38,262 bases of DNA, from NCBI GenBank assembly GCA_003136355.1, contig PLED01000009.1:1-38262 (forward strand). Direction: 5' to 3'. Positions 16,621-24,152 of the stretch are shown here, one piece after another. A program made the position numbers and the translations under genes. Positions within the stretch are counted from its first letter, which is position 1; each line of letters starts with the position of its first letter. The stretch comes from Vulcanimicrobiota bacterium. GTDB taxonomy: Bacteria; Vulcanimicrobiota; Vulcanimicrobiia; Vulcanimicrobiales; Vulcanimicrobiaceae. The notes under the pieces were generated by a model that was given only the letters and a program-made list of their open reading frames with translations, ran no database searches and was not told the DNA's origin.

Positions 16621-17067
16621 TTACGGACCGCCTTGCGACGCCTCCTGGTCGAGCACGCGGTTGACGACGGCGTCGGCGAGTTTGTTGTCGTTACGCCGCA
16701 CGTGAGCGATGTCGACGTGCGCAAATTTTCGCAGCAGGCCTTTGACGCGACTGTGAAGCGGCTGAAGGTCCGGATGCTTGACGCGGTACTCGCCGGAGAG
16801 CTGCCGCACGACGAGCTCGCTGTCCATGCGTACCGATAGGCTGCTCACGCCGTGTTCGAGCGCGGCCTCTAAGCCGATTTGGACCGCGGTCCACTCCGCG
16901 ACGTTGTTGGTGGCCACGCCCAAAAAGTGTCCCACCTCGTGCAATATCTGTCCGTCGAGGCCCACCAGCACTGCGCCCGAGGCCGCCGGGCCGGGATTGC
17001 CGCGCGAACCGCCGTCGGTAAAAAGCGTGGCCTCAACCGGCGGCGGCGTGAACAGATTTTCCATCAC
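16621..17067 (-). CDS. RNase HI-like protein
   Basis: A 148-aa RNase H fold protein of the prokaryotic RNase HI-like group. Carboxylates are in place: Asp18 in LFTDGGSRGNPGPA, Glu58 in NNVAEWTAV, Asp82 in VRMDSELVV and Asp132 in NDNKLADAV. The substrate-handle region of E. coli RNase HI is absent, as in the short reverse-transcriptase-like family. It would cut RNA in RNA-DNA hybrids, but many members have other or unknown roles. ATG 17067 lies only 6 nt after the 3' end of the tRNA-Pro gene, so tRNA and mRNA may be processed from one transcript. Confidence 0.88.
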   Translation of the reverse strand: MMENLFTPPPVEATLFTDGGSRGNPGPAASGAVLVGLDGQILHEVGHFLGVATNNVAEWTAVQIGLEAALEHGVSSLSVRMDSELVVRQLSGEYRVKHPDLQPLHSRVKGLLRKFAHVDIAHVRRNDNKLADAVVNRVLDQEASQGGP

Positions 17068-17073
17068 GGAATT

Positions 17074-17148
17074 TCGGGCTGACTGGATTCGAACCAGCGA
17101 TCTCCTGACCCCCAGTCAGGCGCGATAACCAAGCTTCGCTACAGCCCG
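17074..17148 (-). tRNA. tRNA-Pro (anticodon GGG)
   Basis: The minus strand folds as a full cloverleaf. The acceptor stem is CGGGCTG/CAGCCCG with C1-G72, the identity pair of bacterial tRNA-Pro. The anticodon stem CCTGA/TCAGG encloses loop CTGGGGG (anticodon GGG), and the T arm holds GGTTCGAATCC. The discriminator base is A73 and CCA is not encoded. It lies 6 nt before the RNase HI-like start codon. Confidence 0.95.
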
Positions 17149-17167
17149 ATGGCCGGGGCCAAACGGA

Positions 17168-17184
17168 CTCCGCAGGGGGCGGAG
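17168..17184 (-). terminator. Hairpin after the HU gene (weak terminator or processing site)
   Basis: A 6-bp G+C stem CTCCGC/GCGGAG with a 5-nt loop lies just after the HU stop and 20 bp before the tRNA. No T run follows on the minus strand, so a Rho-independent stop is unlikely to be efficient. Confidence 0.35.
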
Positions 17185-17188
17185 ATGT

Positions 17189-17512
17189 CTAGCGCCTGCG
17201 TTTTTTCTTCGCTGCTGTCTTTTTCGAACCGCCGCGCCCGCCGGCGACGGCATCTTTTAGCGCCTTGCCGGCAACGAACGCCGGCACTTTGCGCGCCGGA
17301 ATCTTAATCTTTGCGCCCGTCTTGGGGTTGCGCCCTTCGCGCGCTTTCCGGGCACGCACCTTGAATCTTCCGAACGGCGTGAGAGCGACTTCATCACCCT
17401 TTTGCAGCGCCGACGTGATCTCTGCGATGATCAAGTCGACTATTTCCGTCGCTTGGCGTTTCGAGAGTTCGGACTCGCTGGCAACGGAATCTACGATTTC
17501 GGCTTTCGTCAA
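17189..17512 (-). CDS. hup: HU-family DNA-binding protein with basic C-terminal tail
   Basis: A 107-aa nucleoid protein that bends and wraps DNA as a dimer. The HU body spans residues 1-90: TKAEIVDSVA, the TPFGRFKVRARKAREGRNPKTG segment with the flexible DNA-binding arm, and IPARKVPAFVAGKALKDAV. After it comes a tail of about 17 residues, GGRGGSKKTAAKKKRRR, rich in Lys/Arg as in actinobacterial HupB, which adds DNA affinity. The start is TTG 17512, with AAGGAG about 10 nt upstream; no ATG or GTG fits. The 105 bp to aroQ should hold its promoter. Confidence 0.95.
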   Translation of the reverse strand: MTKAEIVDSVASESELSKRQATEIVDLIIAEITSALQKGDEVALTPFGRFKVRARKAREGRNPKTGAKIKIPARKVPAFVAGKALKDAVAGGRGGSKKTAAKKKRRR

Positions 17513-17617
17513 GTTCTCAAGTCTCCTTATGCGGCGCTAGTGCGATAATGGGCCCGCCGCATGGATTGTTATACGGAGGGAGTCGGTGGCCTCCTTCTCG
17601 CGCATGCAGCAAAAACC

Positions 17618-18046
17618 TCATATTTTATCGGCCGCGGCGCGCAGCGCCAGCAGATAGGAATCAACGCCGAAACCACCGATCGTGCCCGTGCAGACGGGCG
17701 CTACGACGCTCTTGCGGCGGAACTCTTCGCGCGCGAAAATGTTCGACACGTGCACCTCGATGACGGGAATGCCGATCGCCGAAACCGCATCGGCAATCGC
17801 GTACGCGTAATGCGTGTACGCGCCGGAATTCAGGATGATGTAATCGTACACGCCGCGCGCCGCGTGCAGCTCGTCGACGATCGCGCCCTCCGAATTGTGC
17901 TGCACGCTGCGCACGTCGAGCTGTAACTCTTTGGCGAGCTGCGCGATGCGCGCGTCAATTTGCGCAAGCGTCTGCGTACCGTAGACGGCGGGCTCGCGCT
18001 CGCCGAGCAGATTCAGATTCGGCCCGTGGATAACCAGGACTCGCAT
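17618..18046 (-). CDS. aroQ: 3-dehydroquinate dehydratase, type II
   Basis: A 142-aa enzyme of the shikimate pathway that converts 3-dehydroquinate to 3-dehydroshikimate, as a dodecamer. Seen: HGPNLNLLGERE, the catalytic Tyr in VYG, the flexible lid, HNSEGAIVDEL, NSGAYTHYAYAIADA with the catalytic His, and EVHVSNIFAREEFR. The length is normal. It is divergent from hslO with 57 bp between starts; that gap has a perfect 7-bp inverted repeat CGCTTTC/GAAAGCG (18053-18076) that could be an operator shared by the two genes. Confidence 0.97.
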   Translation of the reverse strand: MRVLVIHGPNLNLLGEREPAVYGTQTLAQIDARIAQLAKELQLDVRSVQHNSEGAIVDELHAARGVYDYIILNSGAYTHYAYAIADAVSAIGIPVIEVHVSNIFAREEFRRKSVVAPVCTGTIGGFGVDSYLLALRAAADKI

Positions 18047-18103
18047 TGGCGGCGCTTTCGGGAAGGAAAGAAAGCGAACCTCGGGGCAAGTGCGGCCCGG
18101 ATC

Positions 18104-18994
18104 ATGCGCGATGCAATTGTCACCGCCTCAGTGCCCGAAGCCGGCTTTGCGATCACTGCCGCGGTCACCACCGGCCTTGTCCGCGAAACCCAGCGCCGCC
18201 ACGGCTTGAGTCCGACTGCCACGGCGGCCGCCGGGCGCCTGATCACGGGGGCGGCGCTGCTCGGCGCCGGACTGAAAGATACGCTGCGCATCTCACTGCA
18301 GGCTGCGGGCGACGGTCCGCTCCAGCGCGTCGCCGCCGAGGCGTGGCTGACCGCATCCGGCCGGATCGGAGCGCGCGCTTACGTCAAGGCGCCGCGCGCG
18401 GATCTTCCACTCAATGCCGCCGGGAAGTTCGATGTCGCCGGCGCGATCGGATCGGGAACGCTGCACGTCACCAAAGCTTACGAAGAGGGGCAGCCGTACT
18501 CGGGAGTGGTTCCGCTGCAAAGCGGAGAGATCGCCGAAGATCTCGCGTTCTATCTTTTGACGTCGGAGCAGATTCCGAGCGCCGTTGCGCTCGGCGTGCT
18601 CGCCGATCCCTCAGGCGTCGTCGCAGCCGGCGGCGTTATCGCCCAAGTCTTGCCGGACGCCGACGAGAAAGCGATTGCGATGCTCGAACGCCGCGCGCTG
18701 GAGCTGCCGCCAATCACGACGCTGATTTCAAACGGTGCCGACGCGCACGAGCTGATAAAGTATTTTGCGGGCGAGGCGGACGTGCGATCCGAGCGCGTCA
18801 TCGAAGTCGGGTTCGCCTGCCTGTGCACGCGCGAGCGAGTTGAGACCGCTTTGGCGGGACTGGGCGCGGACGAACTTCTCAAGATGTCGCGGGAGCGCCC
18901 CCGAACCGATGCGACGTGCGAATTCTGTAAAAACGTTTACGTTTTCAGTTCGGCCGAGCTCGCCGAGCTCGTTACCCTTTTGAAAAAAGCGTAG
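18104..18994 (+). CDS. hslO: Redox-regulated chaperone Hsp33
   Basis: A 296-aa cytoplasmic holdase switched on by oxidation. The start is ATG 18104 (MRDAIVTASVPEAGF), which matches the family N-terminus; the frame is open upstream to 17960 without homology. The four zinc-binding Cys that form the redox switch are Cys239 and Cys241 (FACLCTRERV) and Cys272 and Cys275 (TCEFC), giving the CxC-CxxC layout. The core stretch YLLTSEQIPSAVALGV is typical. The last 23 bp overlap the small zinc-ribbon gene on the other strand. Confidence 0.95.
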   Translation: MRDAIVTASVPEAGFAITAAVTTGLVRETQRRHGLSPTATAAAGRLITGAALLGAGLKDTLRISLQAAGDGPLQRVAAEAWLTASGRIGARAYVKAPRADLPLNAAGKFDVAGAIGSGTLHVTKAYEEGQPYSGVVPLQSGEIAEDLAFYLLTSEQIPSAVALGVLADPSGVVAAGGVIAQVLPDADEKAIAMLERRALELPPITTLISNGADAHELIKYFAGEADVRSERVIEVGFACLCTRERVETALAGLGADELLKMSRERPRTDATCEFCKNVYVFSSAELAELVTLLKKA

Positions 18995-19154
18995 GCGGCG
19001 GGTCGCGGTACGGATCGATCCGTTCCCAGAACGCCTCACGGATTTTCCCGCGCACGTTTTCGTACCACCAGCCGCATTCGCACTTGATCGGCGGGCTGCC
19101 GGGCTGGGGGTAGGCGTACTCGCGCTTGCAGCGCTTACAGACAAATTGTTTCAT
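18972..19154 (-). CDS. Small zinc-ribbon protein (60 aa)
   Basis: A 60-aa protein with a CKRCKREY...IKCECGWWYEN pattern: CxxC and CxC pairs about 15 residues apart, enough for one zinc ribbon. Its function is unknown; such mini-ribbons often join transcription or translation complexes. ATG 19154 lies one base after the tyrS stop (TGATATG), so it is probably translated from the tyrS transcript. Convergent with hslO, overlapping 23 bp. Confidence 0.75.
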   Translation of the reverse strand: MKQFVCKRCKREYAYPQPGSPPIKCECGWWYENVRGKIREAFWERIDPYRDPPPTLFSKG

Positions 19155-19155
19155 A

Positions 19156-20343
19156 TCAGTTGGGCAATACTCTTACAAATTTTCGCGCGCCGACCGAGAG
19201 CGTCACCGGCCCGCCCGCGGGCCACGGCGCCTTCGGGTCTTCGACGAGTATACCATCGATGCGTACACCCTTACCCGCGACCAAACGCTCTGCAGCGCGC
19301 CGGCTTTCCGCCAGCCCCGACGCAACCAGGACGTCCGCGACGCGCCGCGCTCCGCCCAGCTTGATCTCGGGCACGTCTCCGGCGGGCAATTCGCGCTGCT
19401 GAACGGTCCGTTCGAAATACTCCCGGGCTGCGTTCGCGGCCGCCGCGCCATGATAGAGCGCGACCACTTCTTGGGCGATCCGTTTCTTCTCTTGCATCGG
19501 ATGCGCTTTGCCGCCCGCGAGCGATTGTGAAAGACGGTCGCATTCTTCTTGCGAACGAAATGCCGCCAGGCGCGCATAACGCGGGATCGATTCATCCGGA
19601 ATCCGCATCAATTTTCCGAACTGCTGTTCCGCGGGCTCGGTCAAACCTACATAATTGCCGGCCGATTTAGACATCTTCTTGGAGCCGTCCAGACCTTCGA
19701 GCAGCGGGACGGTCATGCACACCTGTTCGCGCTGCCCGGCCGCGCGCTGATATTGGCGCCCCATGAGCAGGTTAAAGAGCTGATCGTTACCGCCGAGCTC
19801 GACGTCGGCGTGCAGCGCGATGCTGTCGTATGCCTGCGCAATCGGATAAAGGAACTCATGCAGCGCGATCGGCGTCCCGGCTTTGTAGCGTTCGTGAAAA
19901 TCTTCGCGCTCGATCATTTGCGCGACGGTGACTTGAGAGAGCAGCCGCAGTAAATCGGCCGACGTCAGACGGTCGAGCCACGTGGAATTGTATTCCAGAC
20001 GCACGCGATCCATATCGAGCACTTTGCCGGCTTGTTCCGCATACGTTTTCATGTTTGCCGTTATCTCGGCGGTCGTGAGCGGAGGGCGCAGTTCGTTGCG
20101 TCCCGACGGATCGCCGATGCGGGCGGTAAACGAGCCGATGACCAAGACGACTTTGTGTCCGGCGTCGACAAACGCCTGAAGTTTACGCAAGACGACCGCG
20201 TGTCCCAAATGCAGATCGGGAGCCGTGGGATCCAGTCCGAGCTTGACGGTGAGCGGTTCGGGGCCGGCTAGCCGTTCCTCGAGCTCGCGCTGCGTTTCGA
20301 CGTGGTCGAACCCGTCGAGCAGTTCCTCAATCGCTTTGGACAT
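19156..20343 (-). CDS. tyrS: Tyrosyl-tRNA synthetase
   Basis: A 395-aa class I aminoacyl-tRNA synthetase that charges tRNA-Tyr. Seen: the HIGH-type motif HLGH (residues 45-48), SFTARIGDPSGR, EFLYPIAQAYDSIAL, DVELGGNDQLFNLLMGR and KMSKS (223-227). A C-terminal S4 RNA-binding domain follows (about 335-395, VADVLVASGLAESRRAAERLV). The HLGH form and length place it in the TyrS2/TyrZ-like group rather than the E. coli TyrS group. ATG 20343 lies 2 bp after the mutS2 stop. Confidence 0.96.
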   Translation of the reverse strand: MSKAIEELLDGFDHVETQRELEERLAGPEPLTVKLGLDPTAPDLHLGHAVVLRKLQAFVDAGHKVVLVIGSFTARIGDPSGRNELRPPLTTAEITANMKTYAEQAGKVLDMDRVRLEYNSTWLDRLTSADLLRLLSQVTVAQMIEREDFHERYKAGTPIALHEFLYPIAQAYDSIALHADVELGGNDQLFNLLMGRQYQRAAGQREQVCMTVPLLEGLDGSKKMSKSAGNYVGLTEPAEQQFGKLMRIPDESIPRYARLAAFRSQEECDRLSQSLAGGKAHPMQEKKRIAQEVVALYHGAAAANAAREYFERTVQQRELPAGDVPEIKLGGARRVADVLVASGLAESRRAAERLVAGKGVRIDGILVEDPKAPWPAGGPVTLSVGARKFVRVLPN

Positions 20344-20345
20344 CG

Positions 20346-22601
20346 TCAGCGCAGTTCAAAAATCGTTACGCCGCCGCCTCCCTCGTCTTCGCCGCCATAG
20401 CGAACGCCGGTCACCTGCGGATGCGCGCGCAAATATTCTTGCAGTCCGCGCCCGAGCATGCCGGTGCCTTTTCCATGAATGAGCCGCAGCGGAGTATTTC
20501 CCGCCAGCACGGCTTCGTCGATCCAGCGATCGACCAACGGTTCCGCTTCGACGTACCGTTTGCCGCGCACGTCCAACTCCGCCGTGGTTCTGCCGGCGGC
20601 TTCGAGTCGAGCTTGCCCCGCAGAGGGTTCCGAACGTTTGGCACCCATCGCGATCGGACGAAGGTCGTTCTTGCTGACCATCGTCTTCATGGGACCGACC
20701 GCGACGAGGACGTTCTCACCGTTATCGGCGATCACGGAGCCGTCTTGTGAAAGCGAGAGGACGCGTACCGGATCACCTTGCGCGAAGGCGCGCGGCGGCG
20801 CCGTGCCTCCCGCCGGTTCGTCCGAAGACATCCCCAGATCGCGGTGCAGATCGTCGAGGGTTCGCGCTAAGAGCTCCGCCTGACCGCGCGTCACCTTCGG
20901 CGCCACCCGTTGCGCGTTGTGAGCCGCGAGATTTGCCGCGAAGTCGCGCAGCGTTTCGCGCAGCCGCCTCTCGGCGTCTTGCGCGAACGAACGGCGCTCG
21001 CGCTCGAGCGTTTCGGCCCGCGAACGCAAATTTTCTTGCAGCGTGCCGACGTGGTTCCGATCGCGCTGGAGCGCCTCGCGTTCCCGCTGCAGGTTCGCGT
21101 TGAGCCCGGCGAGTTGGCTCAGCGCCCGCTCGTAATCGCGATCGCGCGACGTCAACAGGGCCTCGGCGTTGGCAATCAGGTCGCGATCGATGCCGATCGA
21201 TCGCGCGAGCGCAAAAGCCAGCGACTGTCCCGGGGTTCCGACGTCCAAATGAAACGTCGGCGCGAACGTCTGCGGATCGAACCGCACGCTCGCGTTCGTC
21301 ACCTTGCCGGCTTCGTGGGCAAAGAGCTTGAGCTCCGTGCTATGCGTGGTGACGATGCCGCACGCGCCGACGGCGAGCAGCCGTCCGAGCATCGCGACTG
21401 CGAGCGCCGCGCCGCTTCCCGGCTCGGTGCCGCCGCCGATCTCGTCGACGAGCACGAGCGAACGCGGACCGGCACGCGCCAGAATGTCGCGCATCCGCGC
21501 GAGATGCGCCGAAAACGTTGATGTGTTGGCGGCGATGGACTGCTCGTCACCGATGTCGGCAAAGACGCAGTCGAACCGCCCGATGCGGGTTCCGTCGGCC
21601 GCCGGCACTTGCATTCCGGCATACGTCATCAGCACGAACAAGCCGACCATTTTGAGCGCGACCGTTTTCCCGCCCATGTTCGGACCGCTGATAACTAGGA
21701 CGCGCGTGTTTTCGTCCAGTGTGAGCGATTGGGGAACGGCGCGATCGCCGAGCAGCGGATGGCGTCCCGACGCAACGCTCACTTCCGACTCTTGCGTGAG
21801 GTCGGGCGCGCGCGCGTCCATCGCTTGCGCGACGTTTGCTTTGGCCGCCAGTACGTCGAGCTCCGCGAGCATCTCGGTGTTGGCTTCGATCTGTGGAGAT
21901 TGCGCGCCGGCTTCGCGTGAAAGCTGCGCAAGGATTCGCGCGACTTCGCGCTCTTCGTCAATCTGGAGCGTGCGAACGCGATTGTTGGTTTCCAGCGCCG
22001 CGAGCGGCTCGACGAACACGGTCTGTCCGCTCGAGCTCGTGTCGTGCACGATGCCAGGCACGTCCCCGCTGAACTCCGTTTTCACCGGAACCACGAACCG
22101 GCCGTCGCGGATCTTCACGACCGAATCTTGGATCGCGCGGGCGTACTTCGGCGATCGCAGCAGCGCGCTGACGCGATCGCGGGCTTCGCGCTGCGCGTTC
22201 TGCAGGTTCTTGCGGATGCGGCCGAGCGCCGGCGAGGCGCGGTCGAGCACGACGCCGCGCTCGTCGATTGCATCGGTCAGCGCGCGCTGCAACTCTTTGA
22301 GGGGACGGTATGGTGCGGTTACTTCGGCAAGGGCGTCGCCGGCGTATTCGCGAGTTTTATTGAAGGCCGCCGCAGCCGCGCCGATCGCCTCGGCGAGCGA
22401 TCGCAAATCAAGCGCCGAGAGCGCGGTGCCGATCGCGGCGCGCGTCGTGAGATCCGCCGTTTCGACGGCGGGCAGAACGTGGAAGTCGGCGGAAGCGACG
22501 AGATCGCGCACGGCCGCAGTTTTGGCCTGCTCGAGAACCGCGCGGTCGAAATCGGGCGACGGTTGCAGCGCTTCGGCGCGAACGCGTCCGCGTTCCGTCA
22601 C
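20346..22601 (-). CDS. mutS2: Endonuclease/recombination suppressor MutS2
   Basis: A 751-aa protein from GTG 22601. Walker A GPNMGGKT (306-313), a Walker B region SLVLVDEIGGGTEPGSG, a long coiled coil (about 485-590) and a C-terminal Smr nuclease domain with LDVRGKR and HGKGTG. There is no mismatch-recognition domain. MutS2 acts on branched DNA and in ribosome collision rescue. MutS2-like sequence continues about 20 residues upstream of this GTG (LETLDFAALRARVAG) in the same frame as far as the gatB stop, without any ATG, GTG or TTG. The true start is therefore unclear: it may use a rare start codon, be truncated, or carry a base error. Confidence 0.9.
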   Translation of the reverse strand: MTERGRVRAEALQPSPDFDRAVLEQAKTAAVRDLVASADFHVLPAVETADLTTRAAIGTALSALDLRSLAEAIGAAAAAFNKTREYAGDALAEVTAPYRPLKELQRALTDAIDERGVVLDRASPALGRIRKNLQNAQREARDRVSALLRSPKYARAIQDSVVKIRDGRFVVPVKTEFSGDVPGIVHDTSSSGQTVFVEPLAALETNNRVRTLQIDEEREVARILAQLSREAGAQSPQIEANTEMLAELDVLAAKANVAQAMDARAPDLTQESEVSVASGRHPLLGDRAVPQSLTLDENTRVLVISGPNMGGKTVALKMVGLFVLMTYAGMQVPAADGTRIGRFDCVFADIGDEQSIAANTSTFSAHLARMRDILARAGPRSLVLVDEIGGGTEPGSGAALAVAMLGRLLAVGACGIVTTHSTELKLFAHEAGKVTNASVRFDPQTFAPTFHLDVGTPGQSLAFALARSIGIDRDLIANAEALLTSRDRDYERALSQLAGLNANLQREREALQRDRNHVGTLQENLRSRAETLERERRSFAQDAERRLRETLRDFAANLAAHNAQRVAPKVTRGQAELLARTLDDLHRDLGMSSDEPAGGTAPPRAFAQGDPVRVLSLSQDGSVIADNGENVLVAVGPMKTMVSKNDLRPIAMGAKRSEPSAGQARLEAAGRTTAELDVRGKRYVEAEPLVDRWIDEAVLAGNTPLRLIHGKGTGMLGRGLQEYLRAHPQVTGVRYGGEDEGGGGVTIFELR

Positions 22602-22691
22602 GCACCGGCCCGCAACGCGCGCGCGCAGCGCCGCGAAATCGAGGGTCTCGAGGGTGCGGTCGTCGGCGAGCGCTACGTTTTCCGCTTGTGG

Positions 22692-24152
22692 TTACTCCAA
22701 TTTCTTGCGCAGCAGCTCGTTGACGAGTGCAGGATTGGCTTTCCCGCGCGACGCCTTCATGACCGCTCCGGTGAGAAAGCCCAGGATGTTCGTTTTGCCG
22801 GCTTTGTAGTCGGTTGCCGCCTTTTCGTTCGCGGCCAAAATATCGTCGATCAGCTTTTCGATTTCGCCGGTGTCGCTGGTTTGCGTGAGGCCTTCTTTCT
22901 CGACGATCGCTTTCGGCGATCCTTCGCCCGCCCACATCCGCTCGAGGAGTTCTTTGGCGATCTTTGAGTTGATCGTTTTGCCTTCGACAAGCGTCACGAG
23001 CTCGGCCAACGCAGCCGGCGTGACCACCGACTCGCTCGCGGCGATGCCGGTTTCATTCGCGAGCCGGGAAAGATCGCCCAGAACGAAATTCATGCTCGCT
23101 TGAGCATTGGCGCCGGCCGCGACGGACGCGTCGTAGTAGTCGGCAAGGGCCGAGTTGTCGACGAGCTGCGTGGCCTGCTTGGCGTCCATTCCGTACTCGC
23201 GGTACTTTGCAAAGCGTTGGGGCGGAAGCACCGGAATCGTCTTGCGCAGTTCCTCGATGAGCGCGGCGCCGATTTCGATCGGTACCAGATCGGGATCGGG
23301 GAAGTAGCGGTAATCGTGCGCTTCTTCTTTGCTGCGCATCGAGTGCGTCTCGCCTTGCCCTTCGTCCCAGCCGCGCGTCTCCTGGACAATGCGGCCGCCT
23401 GATTCCATAATCGCCGTCTGCCGTTCGATTTCGCTTTCGATGGCGCGCAGCACCGACCGGAACGAATTCATGTTCTTGATCTCGGTCTTCGTCCCCAATT
23501 CCGAACTGCCCGCGGGACGAATGGAAACGTTGGCATCGCAGCGCAGCGAGCCTTCCTCCATCTTTACGTCGCTCACGCCCAACTGCACGAACGTGCGTTT
23601 GAGCGATTCCAAATAGCCGACCGCTTCTTGCGCGCTGCGCAGATCGGGTTCGCTGACGCACTCCATCAGCGGCACACCGGCGCGGTTGAAATCGATCAGC
23701 GAGAACGAGCTGCCCGCAATCCGTCCGTCCCCACCGCCGCCGTGCATCGATTTGCCCGTATCTTCTTCTAAATGGATGCGCGTGAGCTTACACTCTTTGA
23801 GCGTCCCGTCTTCGAGCCAGTAGCGCACGGTGCCGCCCAGCGTTAACGGCATGTCGTATTGCGAGATCTGATAATCCTTGGGCATGTCGGGATAGAAGTA
23901 GTTCTTGCGATCGAACTTCGAAAACGCCGGAATCGACGCACCGAACGCGAGGCCGGCACGAATCATGTGCCGGATCGCTTCGGCGTTGGCAACCGGCAGC
24001 GAGCCCGGCAACGCGAGGCAAACCGGACAGACCTTTGTGTTGGGCTCGCCGCCGAACTCGTTGGCGCATGCGCAAAACATTTTGCTGCGCGTCTTCAACT
24101 CGACGTGACACTCGATTCCGATAACGGCTTCGTACTGGGTCTTCACCGTCAC
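22692..24152 (-). CDS. gatB: Asp/Glu-tRNA(Asn/Gln) amidotransferase subunit B
   Basis: A 486-aa subunit that binds mischarged Glu-tRNA(Gln) or Asp-tRNA(Asn) and phosphorylates the amino acid before amidation. Seen: YEAVIGIECHVELKT, the zinc cysteines in FCACANEFGG and KVCPVCLALPGSLPVAN, KNYFYPDMPKDYQISQYD, IDFNRAGVPLMECVSEPD and the C-terminal tRNA-binding GatB/YqeY helical domain ending in LLRKKLE. It starts with GTG 24152, which overlaps the gatA stop by 4 bp (GTGA). Confidence 0.97.
   Translation of the reverse strand: MTVKTQYEAVIGIECHVELKTRSKMFCACANEFGGEPNTKVCPVCLALPGSLPVANAEAIRHMIRAGLAFGASIPAFSKFDRKNYFYPDMPKDYQISQYDMPLTLGGTVRYWLEDGTLKECKLTRIHLEEDTGKSMHGGGGDGRIAGSSFSLIDFNRAGVPLMECVSEPDLRSAQEAVGYLESLKRTFVQLGVSDVKMEEGSLRCDANVSIRPAGSSELGTKTEIKNMNSFRSVLRAIESEIERQTAIMESGGRIVQETRGWDEGQGETHSMRSKEEAHDYRYFPDPDLVPIEIGAALIEELRKTIPVLPPQRFAKYREYGMDAKQATQLVDNSALADYYDASVAAGANAQASMNFVLGDLSRLANETGIAASESVVTPAALAELVTLVEGKTINSKIAKELLERMWAGEGSPKAIVEKEGLTQTSDTGEIEKLIDDILAANEKAATDYKAGKTNILGFLTGAVMKASRGKANPALVNELLRKKLE

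Noticed and set aside
21304-22809. 501-codon open frame on the plus strand opposite mutS2 and gatB
   Set aside because: Ser/Ala/Arg-biased composition, no motif, and it crosses the boundary of two real genes.
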